Part shown: positions 1 through 7,691 of the stretch, one piece after another | Layout: the number at the start of each line of letters is the position of its first letter | How positions within the stretch are numbered: position 1 is the first letter of the stretch | DNA from: a bacterium | GTDB lineage: Bacteria; Chlamydiota; Chlamydiia; Chlamydiales; 2-12-FULL-49-11 | Assembly (NCBI GenBank): GCA_022600215.1 | Contig: JAHZKV010000052.1 | Location: forward strand, 1 to 16,354 | Direction of reading: 5' to 3' | Length of the DNA stretch: 16,354 nucleotides | The notes under the pieces: model-generated | Database searches by the model: none | The model's input: only the letters and a program-made list of their open reading frames with translations | What the model was told of the DNA's origin: nothing | Position numbers and translations under genes: made by a program

Positions 1-878
1 CCTGTTCTATTTACTGCGAAGAAGAAACACTTTTATACGAAAACAAATTGCAAGCACTTCAAGAAGAGCTTGGCGATACCATCTTCTTAGTCATGCGGGC
101 CTTTGTGGAAAAATCTCGTACCACACATGATTGGAGAGGTTTTGTCTATCAGCCCCCTCCCCTTGCAAGAGAAGATATAGAAGAAGGCATCGCTCGTACG
201 CAACGCCTTTTTTCTGCTTGCAAGATGCCCCTTGCCATGGAGTGCATCGATCCAGCTATTTTCCCACATCTAAAGCCCTACCTAAGCTGGGGGTTTATTG
301 GAGCAAGAACTTCTACCTCTACCACCCATCGCATTTTAGCCTCTTCTACGCAGCTCCCTTTTGGATGCAAAAACTCCCTTGATGGAGACATCGCATCCGC
401 TGTTGAAGCTTGCGAAGTGGCCAGACATTCTCACTGCATCCTGAAAGAGGAGGGGCAAAGATATACAAAAGGTAATCCCAATACCCATGTGGTGCTCCGC
501 GGAGGAAAAAATGGCACCAATTTTGATCCAAAAAATACTACCCTTGCCAAAAAGCTCTGCCTAGAAAAAAACATCCCCTCTCCAATTCTCATTGATTGCT
601 CCCATGGAAATTGTCCCAACAAGCCTGACAATCAAATAGATGCTTTTCATTCTGCCCTTGCTCAGTACTTAAAAGACCCCACAAAAATAATGGGAGTGAT
701 GCTGGAAAGTAACCTTAAAAGAGGCGCTGTAAAAGAAAAGAAAGTTCCACATGTATCCTTTACCGATCCGTGTCTAGATTTTGAAGAAACAGCAACGATG
801 CTGCGCGATGCAAAAAGAATAATTATGTCCCACAAGGAAGAATTAGCTTTGTCCACATACGATGGGTATACTCACTAA
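1..878 (+). CDS. aroG: 3-deoxy-7-phosphoheptulonate (DAHP) synthase, class I AroF/G/H type; 5' end outside the window
   Basis: The enzyme condenses phosphoenolpyruvate with erythrose 4-phosphate, the first step of the shikimate pathway. The reading frame is open from base 3 and begins inside the conserved GPCSI segment (CSI visible), so the start codon and roughly the first 60 residues lie to the left of the window. The TTG at 48 is internal and not the start. Comparison with E. coli AroG from memory shows all four metal ligands: the Cys of CSI (3-5), His of DCSHGN, Glu of GVMLESNL and Asp of SFTDPCLDF. The PEP/phosphate-binding motifs MRAFVEKSRTT, IGARTSTS, FGCKNSLDG and VLRGGK are also present. 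The C-terminal tail is slightly longer than in E. coli, and its last 56 bases overlap the convergent lipoprotein gene. The identification is very secure. The isoenzyme type (feedback inhibition by Phe, Tyr or Trp) cannot be read without the N-terminus. Confidence 0.95.
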   Translation, partial: CSIYCEEETLLYENKLQALQEELGDTIFLVMRAFVEKSRTTHDWRGFVYQPPPLAREDIEEGIARTQRLFSACKMPLAMECIDPAIFPHLKPYLSWGFIGARTSTSTTHRILASSTQLPFGCKNSLDGDIASAVEACEVARHSHCILKEEGQRYTKGNPNTHVVLRGGKNGTNFDPKNTTLAKKLCLEKNIPSPILIDCSHGNCPNKPDNQIDAFHSALAQYLKDPTKIMGVMLESNLKRGAVKEKKVPHVSFTDPCLDFEETATMLRDAKRIIMSHKEELALSTYDGYTH

Positions 879-1257
879 CTATTTCGCCATCAATAGAGAC
901 CACTTCCACTTTGTAAGCCAAAAAGCCTTTTTTATCTTTAAACTCTTTTCCAAGCATTTCAATCACTTGAGAACCAGCCCTTCTTCGGACGGGATATAAA
1001 AGAGTTTCTGTAGTTAAATTTTTATAAACAAGATCAATTTTTAATCGGTAATGATGCGGCTTAAAATCAATTGGCAATGACCACCCCACATAGAGCTTTT
1101 CCCCTTTTGGCGGATTAAGCAATCGAGGATCAGGTGATTTAGCAAAACTACTTGCATATGTTGATTTATAGGTTTTGAGCTTCTCTACGGAAATATAGCT
1201 TTTACTACACCCAGCAAATAACGCACATCCCAGAAAAAAAATGGATACCTTTTTCAC
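823..1257 (-). CDS. Putative lipoprotein of unknown function
   Basis: The product is 144 residues if translated from the GTG at 1257-1255. I chose this start because AGAGGA lies four bases upstream and because it gives a clean lipoprotein signal: Lys-Lys, a hydrophobic stretch, then LFAGC with Cys17 as the lipidated residue. Phe at -3 is less usual than Leu. The frame stays open upstream to 1419, but that extension has no ribosome site and would run into the divergent Nudix gene. The mature part has a motif SPDPRLLNPPKGEKLYVGW followed by a predicted beta-rich region (LPIDFKPHHYRLKIDLVYKN), suggesting a small immunoglobulin-like or beta-sandwich fold; this is inference. I do not recognise a family. 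The 3' end lies inside the end of the DAHP synthase gene on the other strand. Confidence 0.8.
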   Translation of the reverse strand: MKKVSIFFLGCALFAGCSKSYISVEKLKTYKSTYASSFAKSPDPRLLNPPKGEKLYVGWSLPIDFKPHHYRLKIDLVYKNLTTETLLYPVRRRAGSQVIEMLGKEFKDKKGFLAYKVEVVSIDGEIVSEYTHRMWTKLILPCGT

Positions 1258-1310
1258 AAAATCCTCTATACTAAAATCTATTGATAAAAGTATACGTACC
1301 AAAGAAATAG

Positions 1311-1751
1311 ATGTCAAAAAGTATTGTAAACAGTGTCCTTGGAGTCCTCTTTGATGGAGAAAAGGTGGTACTGACCAAACGAAGAGATATTCCTGTGTGG
1401 GTTTTACCAGGTGGAGCAATTGATTCCGGAGAAACCGCTGAAGAAGCTATCTTACGAGAAATAAAGGAAGAAACTGGGTACGAAGCAAAAATTGAAAAAA
1501 AAGTGGCGCTCTATACCTCCAATACCCGCTTTATCCAGCCAGTATACTTATTTAAACTAACTGCAATCTCCAAAAAAGAATCCTTTGATAGAGCGGAAGT
1601 GAAAGATATGAAAGCATTTGCTCTCGATGCTCTTCCTCGAGAAACTGTCCCTTTCTACAAAGATTGGATCAAAGATGCGCAAATAGATAAACCCTTCTTT
1701 GAAAAAAAAGGTACATCTATCCCTAGGCTTTGCCCTTCATGCCATTATTAG
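1311..1751 (+). CDS. Nudix hydrolase family protein
   Basis: The product has 146 residues, a usual size for single-domain Nudix enzymes, which hydrolyse nucleoside diphosphates linked to another moiety. The Nudix box is perfect at residues 35-57 (GX5EX7REUXEEXGU): Gly35, Glu41, Arg49-Glu50, Glu53-Glu54 and Gly56, so the metal-binding catalytic helix is intact. The N-terminal beta strand (SVLGVLFDGEKVVLTKR) fits the fold. The substrate cannot be deduced; candidates are oxidised dNTPs, NDP-sugars and dinucleoside polyphosphates. The C-terminus ends in an unusual CPSCHY tail. Only a weak purine stretch (AAAGAAA) precedes the ATG. The gene is divergent from the lipoprotein gene, 53 bases apart, and convergent with the orphan gene at 1819-2220. 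Confidence 0.9.
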   Translation: MSKSIVNSVLGVLFDGEKVVLTKRRDIPVWVLPGGAIDSGETAEEAILREIKEETGYEAKIEKKVALYTSNTRFIQPVYLFKLTAISKKESFDRAEVKDMKAFALDALPRETVPFYKDWIKDAQIDKPFFEKKGTSIPRLCPSCHY

Positions 1752-1818
1752 ACATCCCCTCCTAGTCATTCGTTATTTACTCATGAGGGTAGGACTTCCT
1801 CTTAATATTTAAATACAC

Positions 1819-2220
1819 TTAAAGTTTACGTAAGAAGTGTCGAAAACATAAACTAACTGGTCTATTACGTCTAGTTCCCTGATATCCTGAAAACCTTGTA
1901 ATGATAGCAGCTAAACGCTCTTTTAGCTTATTGCCACGAACATCCTTAACAATTCTCCAATGCTTTCTAGCAGAATTCCATGTAGAAATCAAATCAGGAC
2001 GAATAAAACAACAGACTACGTTATTAAATTTTGCTATGTGCGTTGCATCTTTTTTGCCTTGATTTATAGAAAAATCAAATGAACCTCCGCTAATATAAGT
2101 AACAACCCCCACTCTCCATACACCTTTCTCTTGAAACGCAAGAAGTGAACCTACCTTTGCAGTATCTTGGGCTACAAGATGCTTTGTTCCTTCTAACCTA
2201 TAAACATCACCTATTCTCAT
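1819..2220 (-). CDS. Hypothetical protein, basic C-terminus
   Basis: The product has 133 residues and I do not recognise a family. The start is well supported by AAGGAGT five bases upstream of the ATG. The first 60 residues (MRIGDVYRL, VGSLLAFQEKGVWRVGVVTY) read like a small SH3-like or other beta-barrel fold, which is inference. The C-terminal half is rich in Arg and Lys (for example RKHWRIVKDVRGNKLKERL and GTRRNRPVSLCFRHFLRKL), which would suit binding to nucleic acid or acidic partners. There is no signal peptide and no membrane segment. It lies 85 bases downstream of fumC on the same strand with no obvious hairpin between, so read-through transcription from fumC is possible. Confidence 0.7.
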   Translation of the reverse strand: MRIGDVYRLEGTKHLVAQDTAKVGSLLAFQEKGVWRVGVVTYISGGSFDFSINQGKKDATHIAKFNNVVCCFIRPDLISTWNSARKHWRIVKDVRGNKLKERLAAIITRFSGYQGTRRNRPVSLCFRHFLRKL

Positions 2221-2305
2221 TATAAACTCCTTGTTGTTTATTTTATTAATAAGGATTTTATCTCAAAAATGATTAAAACTCTATATAAATAGGTCAATAA
2301 AACAT

Positions 2306-3685
2306 TTATACCATATCTTTTGGATCAATGAATCTTTCGAATTCTTCTTCTGAAAGAAGATCGAGCTTCACAGCCGCATCCTTCAAGGTAGAACCTTCTT
2401 TATAAGCTTTTTTCGCAATGGCTGCAGCATTTTCATATCCAATATGGGGATTTAAAGCGGTGACCAACATCAACGTATTTTTTAAATATTCCCCTATCTT
2501 CTCCTCATTTGGAGAGAGTCCCTTTACGCACTTATGGGTAAAATTGTTTGCAGCATCTGCAACCAGGTGGATCGACTCTATTAAATTGTGAATCACCACA
2601 GGTCGATAGGTATTAAGCTGAAGCTGCCCTGAGCTTCCTGCAATCGCAATGGTCGTATCATTTCCCATCACTTGACAAGCAACCTGAGTGAGCATCTCAC
2701 ATTGAGTTGGATTGACTTTTCCTGGCATTATAGAAGAGCCCGGCTCATTAGCTGGCAAAATAAGCTCCCCAATCCCACAACGTGGACCAGAAGAAAGGAG
2801 ACGAATATCATTTCCAATCTTCATATAAGCAACGGCAAGGGTTTTTAAGGATCCAGAGAGCCTCACCAAAGAGTCCATACAAGAAAGGGCTTCAAATGCA
2901 TTAGGCGCTGGCTCAAAACGATGGCTAAGCATTTTTGATATTGCTTTTGCCGTCTTCTTCGCAAATTTAGGAGGGGTATTCAGCCCTGTTCCTACCGCTG
3001 TTCCTCCAATTGCTAAAAAGCTAGCCTCTTCCATGGACGATTGAATATCTTTCTTTGCATTCTCAATTTGCTGAGCAAAAGCGGAAAACTCTTGTCCCAA
3101 CGTCAAAGGAACCGCATCCATCATGTGGGTTCTTCCACATTTGATAATATCTGCAAACTCTTTTTCCTTTGCTCTAAGCTCTTCTAATAAAAAGGTTAAA
3201 GCTGGAAGCAACTTTTCCTTCACCAACATCACCGCCGCAATTACCGAGGCAGAAGGTACTACATCGTTAGAAGACTGAGACTTATTCACATCATCATTTG
3301 GATGGATGGGACTATTAGCACCAAGGGCGCCCCCCACTTTTTGGTTGGCAAGGTTCGCAATCACCTCATTCACATTCATATGCGTTTGGGTGCCTGATCC
3401 AGTTTGATATACCACCAATGGAAAATGAGCCCCAAAGCGACCAGACAGTATCTCATCTGCCCCAAAAATAATTAAGTCCCTCTTTTCCTTAGAGATAAGC
3501 TTTGCATCGGCATTTATCTCCGCCGCAGCCTTCTTGATCACCGCCAATGCATAGATCACCTCCATGGGCATCTTTTGTGATCCTACCCTAAAATTCTCTA
3601 TAGAGCGCACTGTCTGAGCTCCATAAAGCTTATCAGCTGGCACCTGCACAGGGCCCATCGTATCATGTTCTTCTCGGTCTTCCAT
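2306..3685 (-). CDS. fumC: Class II fumarate hydratase (fumarase C)
   Basis: The enzyme interconverts fumarate and L-malate in the TCA cycle, is iron-independent and works as a cytoplasmic homotetramer. The product has 459 residues; E. coli FumC has 467. The superfamily signature GSxxMxxKxN is intact at residues 316-325 (GSSIMPGKVN) and carries the catalytic-loop serine. The active-site His is His187 in GRTHMMD. The TGSGTQ (95-100), HPNDD (128-132) and SSND (138-141) substrate-binding segments are also present. The start (MEDREEHDTMGPV) aligns with other FumC N-termini, and GAGG stands seven bases upstream of the ATG. Aspartase and argininosuccinate lyase are related alternatives, but overall resemblance and length favour FumC. 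It is apparently monocistronic, with the possible exception of the orphan gene downstream. Confidence 0.97.
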   Translation of the reverse strand: MEDREEHDTMGPVQVPADKLYGAQTVRSIENFRVGSQKMPMEVIYALAVIKKAAAEINADAKLISKEKRDLIIFGADEILSGRFGAHFPLVVYQTGSGTQTHMNVNEVIANLANQKVGGALGANSPIHPNDDVNKSQSSNDVVPSASVIAAVMLVKEKLLPALTFLLEELRAKEKEFADIIKCGRTHMMDAVPLTLGQEFSAFAQQIENAKKDIQSSMEEASFLAIGGTAVGTGLNTPPKFAKKTAKAISKMLSHRFEPAPNAFEALSCMDSLVRLSGSLKTLAVAYMKIGNDIRLLSSGPRCGIGELILPANEPGSSIMPGKVNPTQCEMLTQVACQVMGNDTTIAIAGSSGQLQLNTYRPVVIHNLIESIHLVADAANNFTHKCVKGLSPNEEKIGEYLKNTLMLVTALNPHIGYENAAAIAKKAYKEGSTLKDAAVKLDLLSEEEFERFIDPKDMV

Positions 3686-3807
3686 CCTATCCTCAAATAA
3701 TTTTTACTATTCATAATGATTAAATTCTTGCAACCACCAAAGAGACAAAAACTATAAGTTATTAACATCAAGAAACTTGGATTCTTTTTGCCAGAAAAAC
3801 AACCAAC

Positions 3808-3838
3808 AAAAAAGCCTACTAAATATAGTAGGCTTTTT
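3808..3838. terminator. Symmetric Rho-independent terminator
   Basis: A perfect 9-bp stem (AGCCTACTA at 3813-3821 against TAGTAGGCT at 3826-3834) has a 4-base loop. It is flanked by an A-run on the left and a T-run on the right, so it can work in both directions. On the minus strand it ends the transcript of the 242-residue gene, 30 bases past its stop codon, and insulates fumC. Confidence 0.85.
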
Positions 3839-3867
3839 ATTTATTTGAATGATTCATTATTTATATC

Positions 3868-4596
3868 TTACAAATAATGCATCTCACAAGGCATAACATG
3901 AACCATATCAGCTGGATAAGCACTAACATCTAACGGATGTTCGTAATTGAATAACTCTTTAAAAAACTCTTGAATTTGTAAGAAAAATTTAGCAATTTCT
4001 TCAAGAACATTTGGCTTCATATCTTTATATGCTTCTAAGCTACTTAAGTAAGAAATAGCAGTCTTTAAATGCGCAGATCCTGGCTTATAATGCCCAGATT
4101 CCCTATTCACTTCAGTAATACGACCTTTATCATCTACACTTAACTTTCCCGCAGAATTTACATCTCCTCCGCGAAAAAAGCTTGAGTGTTGTATTCTTCC
4201 TGTATCTGTCATAACCTTTGGAGTTGCAAATAACTTACCATTGTTAATTACAAAGACATACTGCCCCTCTGGTAACTTTGAAGGTTCCCCTGTAGAATCA
4301 AGGCCAATTTGATATAATACTCCATCCCTAATGGTCACTTCCGTTTTTGCTCTATCTGCATCAGTTAAATACCTAACACGCTTACTTCTAATCATTTGAG
4401 CAAATACAGCATCTGTTTTCATTCTAGTCGCAACATGCCTACCAACTGCATCTCCATCATAACTAGATAGATCCATTCCTCTTGGTAAAGCCTTTTTAAT
4501 AAGACCTTTATACAAACGACACTCTTGACCATTTAAATCAAAAGAATAGTTTTCGTAAGCATAGCTTGAATGCATTCGACAAACAGTTGTATTCAT
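3868..4596 (-). CDS. Protein with a domain resembling plant IQM (IQ-motif-containing) proteins; candidate host-interacting protein
   Basis: The product has 242 residues. Residues about 74-196 align, from memory, with the conserved C-terminal domain of plant IQM calmodulin-binding proteins. The shared pattern, in order, is RYL-x-EVTIRDGVLY, then YVFVINNGKLFA, then GRIQHSSFFRGG (133-144), then AGKLSVDDKGRI (149-160), then SGHYKP (167-172), then a helix. Plant members read QHSSFLAGG, AAGRL and SGHYxP at the same places. The IQ motif itself is absent. There is no signal peptide. The N-terminal 70 residues are unassigned, and residues 197-220 form a hydrophobic/aromatic helix (IAKFFLQIQEFFKELF). 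The start is preceded by AGGGGA and a likely promoter. The molecular activity of this domain is unknown to me. A secreted effector role is inference from the eukaryote-like domain and the intracellular lifestyle. Confidence 0.8.
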   Translation of the reverse strand: MNTTVCRMHSSYAYENYSFDLNGQECRLYKGLIKKALPRGMDLSSYDGDAVGRHVATRMKTDAVFAQMIRSKRVRYLTDADRAKTEVTIRDGVLYQIGLDSTGEPSKLPEGQYVFVINNGKLFATPKVMTDTGRIQHSSFFRGGDVNSAGKLSVDDKGRITEVNRESGHYKPGSAHLKTAISYLSSLEAYKDMKPNVLEEIAKFFLQIQEFFKELFNYEHPLDVSAYPADMVHVMPCEMHYL

Positions 4597-4621
4597 AATA
4601 ATCCCCTACTAATATAAGATA

Positions 4622-4650
4622 ATTATAACATAAATATCATTTATTTTAAA
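4622..4650 (-). promoter_or_regulatory. Likely sigma-70-type promoter of the 242-residue gene
   Basis: On the minus strand an exact TATAAT (4627-4622) stands 17 bases downstream of TTTAAA (4650-4645), a 4 of 6 match to the -35 consensus. It lies about 25 bases before the ATG. The surrounding DNA is very A+T-rich, so chance matches are likely and the call is tentative. Confidence 0.4.
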
Positions 4651-4777
4651 TATAAAAGACAACCTCATTGTGTTAAGATGTTCATTATAAGGGGTTTATA
4701 AAATATAATAATGTTTATTTTACTATATAATAAAAACACCATTAAGTATAATTTAATTATATTGAAAAGGAGTTAAT

Positions 4778-5041
4778 ATGTTTTTTGCAGGCTTAAATTT
4801 TTGCGTCAGACAGGCTTTATCTTATGCTAAAGTAGACCAAGCGACTCAACGAGAAGTAAATCACAATATAAGACATGCACAAAATACAACCAATAGACTG
4901 AGTGTAATGGGGGCTACTGTTGGACCATCTATTGGATCAGCAATAACTAGAGCTGCGCCCCTATTCAAAGGTATTGGTAAAATTGCTTTCTTACCACTAA
5001 GCTCTCTCTTTTTTTGGATGATGGGAAAAAATAAAACATAA
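4778..5041 (+). CDS. Small hypothetical membrane-associated protein
   Basis: The product has 87 residues. A strong AAAAGGAGT site sits four bases before the ATG, which is good support that this short frame is translated. The middle is polar and helical (residues 18-42, rich in Gln, Asn and Arg). The second half is hydrophobic: GATVGPSIGSAITRAAPL is glycine/alanine-rich, and IAFLPLSSLFFWMMG near the C-terminus could insert into a membrane. It is followed after 23 bases by a second small gene on the same strand, and together they probably form a two-gene unit. I do not recognise a family. Its N-terminus (FCVRQA) resembles that of its neighbour (CTVRKA). Confidence 0.65.
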   Translation: MFFAGLNFCVRQALSYAKVDQATQREVNHNIRHAQNTTNRLSVMGATVGPSIGSAITRAAPLFKGIGKIAFLPLSSLFFWMMGKNKT

Positions 5042-5064
5042 CAACATAACAACAAGGAAACCAT

Positions 5065-5298
5065 ATGTTTACAAACTTTATGTGTACAGTAAGAAAAGCA
5101 TGTACTAGCTCACTTGAAAAAAATCCTTTTGAATTAAACGGTAAGACTCCACAAAGAGAGCTCCCTTTATTTGGAAATTTATTTAGTTGCAGGCCTGAAA
5201 ATAAAGGTCTAAGAGAATTTACCTTTACCATAGTGGCAGCTAGTCTATATACCCTAGTCTGTCTCTCTGCAATAGGCACTCGACACTCTAGAAAATAG
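5065..5298 (+). CDS. Small hypothetical protein with one C-terminal transmembrane helix
   Basis: The product has 77 residues and AAGGAAA lies five bases before the ATG. The first 50 residues are polar with three cysteines. Residues 52-70 (FTFTIVAASLYTLVCLSAI) form one membrane helix, followed by a short basic tail (GTRHSRK), the layout of a tail-anchored or single-pass protein with a basic C-terminal end. Its stop codon (5296-5298) touches the terminator hairpin of the convergent V-ATPase operon. The family is unknown. It is probably co-transcribed with the 87-residue gene just upstream. Confidence 0.6.
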   Translation: MFTNFMCTVRKACTSSLEKNPFELNGKTPQRELPLFGNLFSCRPENKGLREFTFTIVAASLYTLVCLSAIGTRHSRK

Positions 5299-5319
5299 CC
5301 TACTGCAAAAGCAGCAGGC
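5293..5319 (-). terminator. Rho-independent terminator of the V-ATPase operon
   Basis: Read on the minus strand, GCCTGCTGC (5319-5311), a TTTT loop and GCAGTAGGC (5306-5298) form a 9-bp stem with one G-U pair, followed by TATTTTC. It begins eight bases after the atpK stop codon. On the plus strand the same stem has an A-C mismatch and no T-run, so it mainly serves the minus strand. Confidence 0.75.
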
Positions 5320-5327
5320 CATCAAAA

Positions 5328-5750
5328 TTAGATAAGCAGTAGTGCAAATACAAAGGCAAAAAGAGCAAAAGACTCTACAATACCAATAGCAACAAAGGTT
5401 TTACCAAAAACACCAGGTTTTTTTGCCACTGCTTGAATTGCGGATACGCAAGCAAGCCCTTGATAAATTGCTGCAACCATAATAGCAGCACCAGAAGATG
5501 CTCCAATACCTATAGCAGAAAGTGGGGAAACTCCTCCCGCCTTCACGCTCTGGCTAAGCAACAACATCAATACAAAACCATAAATCATTTGCGATGCAGG
5601 AACCGCTGATAAACCTAGCAATTTTGCATGCCCTTCATCAATCCTACTCATCACTCCATGGGAAGTAATACCTGCCATTCCACATCCAATTGCTGCTCCA
5701 ATTGCTGAAAGACCGAGCGCTAAAGCCGGTCCTACCATTCCAAAATCCAT
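5328..5750 (-). CDS. atpK: V-type ATP synthase subunit K (membrane rotor proteolipid)
   Basis: This is the ion-carrying rotor-ring subunit of the membrane V0 sector. The product has 140 residues in four hydrophobic helices, a two-hairpin duplicated proteolipid, which matches the chlamydial size. The ion-binding carboxylate is Glu126 (IVESFALF) in helix 4. The other polar positions that bind Na+ in Enterococcus hirae NtpK (Thr64, Gln65, Gln110, Glu139) correspond to Ser53, Gln54 (ASQMIYGF) and Gln97 (YQGLA), so a Na+-type site is possible. The ATG has AAGGAGT upstream, and the gene starts 12 bases after atpI ends. It is the last gene of the operon, followed at once by a terminator. Confidence 0.95.
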   Translation of the reverse strand: MDFGMVGPALALGLSAIGAAIGCGMAGITSHGVMSRIDEGHAKLLGLSAVPASQMIYGFVLMLLLSQSVKAGGVSPLSAIGIGASSGAAIMVAAIYQGLACVSAIQAVAKKPGVFGKTFVAIGIVESFALFAFVFALLLI

Positions 5751-5762
5751 AATTTCTACTCC

Positions 5763-7691
5763 TTAATTTGTATTCTTTAAAAGCCTCAACGGGCTAAATT
5801 TTTTTCCTCCACCTTCATAGCTATGGTGATACCACTCTAAAAAGTTCAAACGAAGTCCATGTATCACACCTGCCATCACGCCCAAGGAAATATTTACCAC
5901 ATGCCCTAATAAAATAATTATCCATCCAAACATTGGTCCTCCAATTGCAGGGCCAATTTCATTAAATGTTCCCGCTAAGACCATACTAGCAAGCCCTAAG
6001 GCATAAAGACGAAGGTAAGAAAGCACATCAGAGAAAACTTCAATAGCCTTAAAGATCGCTCCAATACCTGAAATGCTTCTTGCTTGGATGATAGAGAGTA
6101 AAATGGCAAGACCAAAGCCTCCATAGAGCATTTGCTCCCCAATCACAAAAGAAAACTCCCTATCAATTAGGCCTGTATAAACAAGCATGGAATAGCTATC
6201 TAACATCTTTGGGAAAAACAAATAGCCTCCCATCATGGTAAAGACCCAACCTATCCCTGACCAGCTACGATACATATTTCTTAGGAAGGAAAAGGTAAGG
6301 TGAATAATTCCAATGATCAGTGAAATCTCTAAAAAGATGCTATCATAGATATCACCCATCAAATCATAGACAAGGTTTCCACCTTTCATCTTCGTCCCTT
6401 TCATCAAAATATCTTTTGGAACATCGACATCTTCAATAGCAGGATATTCTTTTACCCATTCCTTATATTGTTCCGTATCTCCACTTTTATGAAATTCTAC
6501 TTTTGAAATGGCTAAATTGTATGGAAGAGAGATCTTATTTAGTAGATTCCCAGGCTCCATCGTAATGCTAAAATACGATGCTACTGCAACTCCCCATATA
6601 ACGGTCGAACAAGAAATCAATGTTAATATTTTAAGCATTCTTTTCTTTGTTCCATCAAGTCCTTTCCCAAACTTCATCCATAAGAAACCAGAAAGAGCGA
6701 GGAAGATAAATCCATACCCAGCATCCGATATGATCATTCCAAAGAAGAGGGCAAAAAACCACAGCACCCAAGCTGATGGATCCTTATCATCCATTGCTGG
6801 TGTATCATAGACATAGACAAGATCCTCACCCATGCGAGAAAAGCCTTTATTCTTTAAGTGCGTTGGAACGCGATCATCTTTATCAATAGAAACTTTATTC
6901 ACAATGATAGACAAACCATCCAGGAGCTTATCTAAATCCTTTTTACGATTGCGAGGAATCCAAGCCTCAATCACAAAAAGTTTATCTTCCACATAATAAT
7001 CCACATCTTCTTTAGCAAAATGTAAATTAATAGCATTCATGCGAGCAAAGATATACTCTTCCATCAAATGAATGTAGCGGCAATTATCTAATTCTTGAGC
7101 CTCTAATTTAGTAATCTCTGCAACAGTTGACTCCATCTCAATTTTTGCAGCATCTACAGAGCGCTCTACATAGACTTCGGTAAAAGCTGGATGGGTAAAT
7201 TTTTCTTTTCCTACATACAAAAAGTAGTCAATATTAGACTCTGTATCAATATACAAAAGCTCTTCAGGTACTTCACTTGCAAGGATACGGTCATGCTGCA
7301 TCATAAAGAATTGAATCTCTCGAGACCCCTCTTCTTCAATGGCATGAATTTGATCCATCGAGAAGCTTCCAAATGGACCTACTCGAATCATCTCCATTTT
7401 AATAGCACGCTTGCGCTCATAAAGGATTTCTAACTTCTGCTTATTCGCGATCACCTCGTTAATTATTTCAGTGATAGGAACAGGAGCTTCTTGCTCTTGC
7501 TTACCTTTTGCATGGGAAGACAAAATCTTAAGCGCATCTTTTGCCCCTTGCACATCCTCAGGAAAAAGATGGGGCTTTGTCCCAGAAACAGAAATAAACT
7601 CCATCATTCCAATCTTTTGAGCACGCTCAAAAAAGATATCATGGGTATTATTTGTACCAGCAAAGAGATATTTTTCTACTTTAATTTGCAC
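5763..7691 (-). CDS. atpI: V-type ATP synthase subunit I (V0 a-type subunit)
   Basis: This is the stator membrane subunit that forms the ion half-channels against the K ring. The product has 642 residues. The N-terminal half (about 1-300) is soluble with coiled-coil stretches that reach towards the peripheral stalk. The C-terminal half has about seven membrane helices. The essential conserved arginine of the ion path is Arg561 in SYLRLYALGLASM, and HGLRLNFLEWYHH follows in the last helix. The start codon is GTG at 7691-7689, preceded by GGAGGAG. The first 11 bases overlap the end of atpD, which suggests coupled translation. Confidence 0.96.
   Translation of the reverse strand: MQIKVEKYLFAGTNNTHDIFFERAQKIGMMEFISVSGTKPHLFPEDVQGAKDALKILSSHAKGKQEQEAPVPITEIINEVIANKQKLEILYERKRAIKMEMIRVGPFGSFSMDQIHAIEEEGSREIQFFMMQHDRILASEVPEELLYIDTESNIDYFLYVGKEKFTHPAFTEVYVERSVDAAKIEMESTVAEITKLEAQELDNCRYIHLMEEYIFARMNAINLHFAKEDVDYYVEDKLFVIEAWIPRNRKKDLDKLLDGLSIIVNKVSIDKDDRVPTHLKNKGFSRMGEDLVYVYDTPAMDDKDPSAWVLWFFALFFGMIISDAGYGFIFLALSGFLWMKFGKGLDGTKKRMLKILTLISCSTVIWGVAVASYFSITMEPGNLLNKISLPYNLAISKVEFHKSGDTEQYKEWVKEYPAIEDVDVPKDILMKGTKMKGGNLVYDLMGDIYDSIFLEISLIIGIIHLTFSFLRNMYRSWSGIGWVFTMMGGYLFFPKMLDSYSMLVYTGLIDREFSFVIGEQMLYGGFGLAILLSIIQARSISGIGAIFKAIEVFSDVLSYLRLYALGLASMVLAGTFNEIGPAIGGPMFGWIIILLGHVVNISLGVMAGVIHGLRLNFLEWYHHSYEGGGKKFSPLRLLKNTN

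Noticed and set aside
48..878. DAHP synthase starting at TTG 48
   Set aside because: The frame is open to the left edge and encodes the conserved CSI motif with a metal-binding Cys, so the gene is cut by the window instead of starting here.
1258..1419. N-terminal extension of the lipoprotein on the minus strand
   Set aside because: It has no ribosome site, overlaps the Nudix gene and would place the lipoprotein signal in the middle of the protein.
4601..4777. Plus-strand promoter of the small gene pair (TATAAT at 4726-4731 or 4747-4752)
   Set aside because: No acceptable -35 hexamer lies at proper spacing, and such -10 matches are expected by chance in this A+T-rich stretch.
4861..5279. Minus-strand frames of 67 and 104 residues opposite the two small plus-strand genes
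   Set aside because: They have no ribosome sites and lie antisense to better supported frames with good ribosome sites. Their hydrophobic character is a by-product of the opposite strand.
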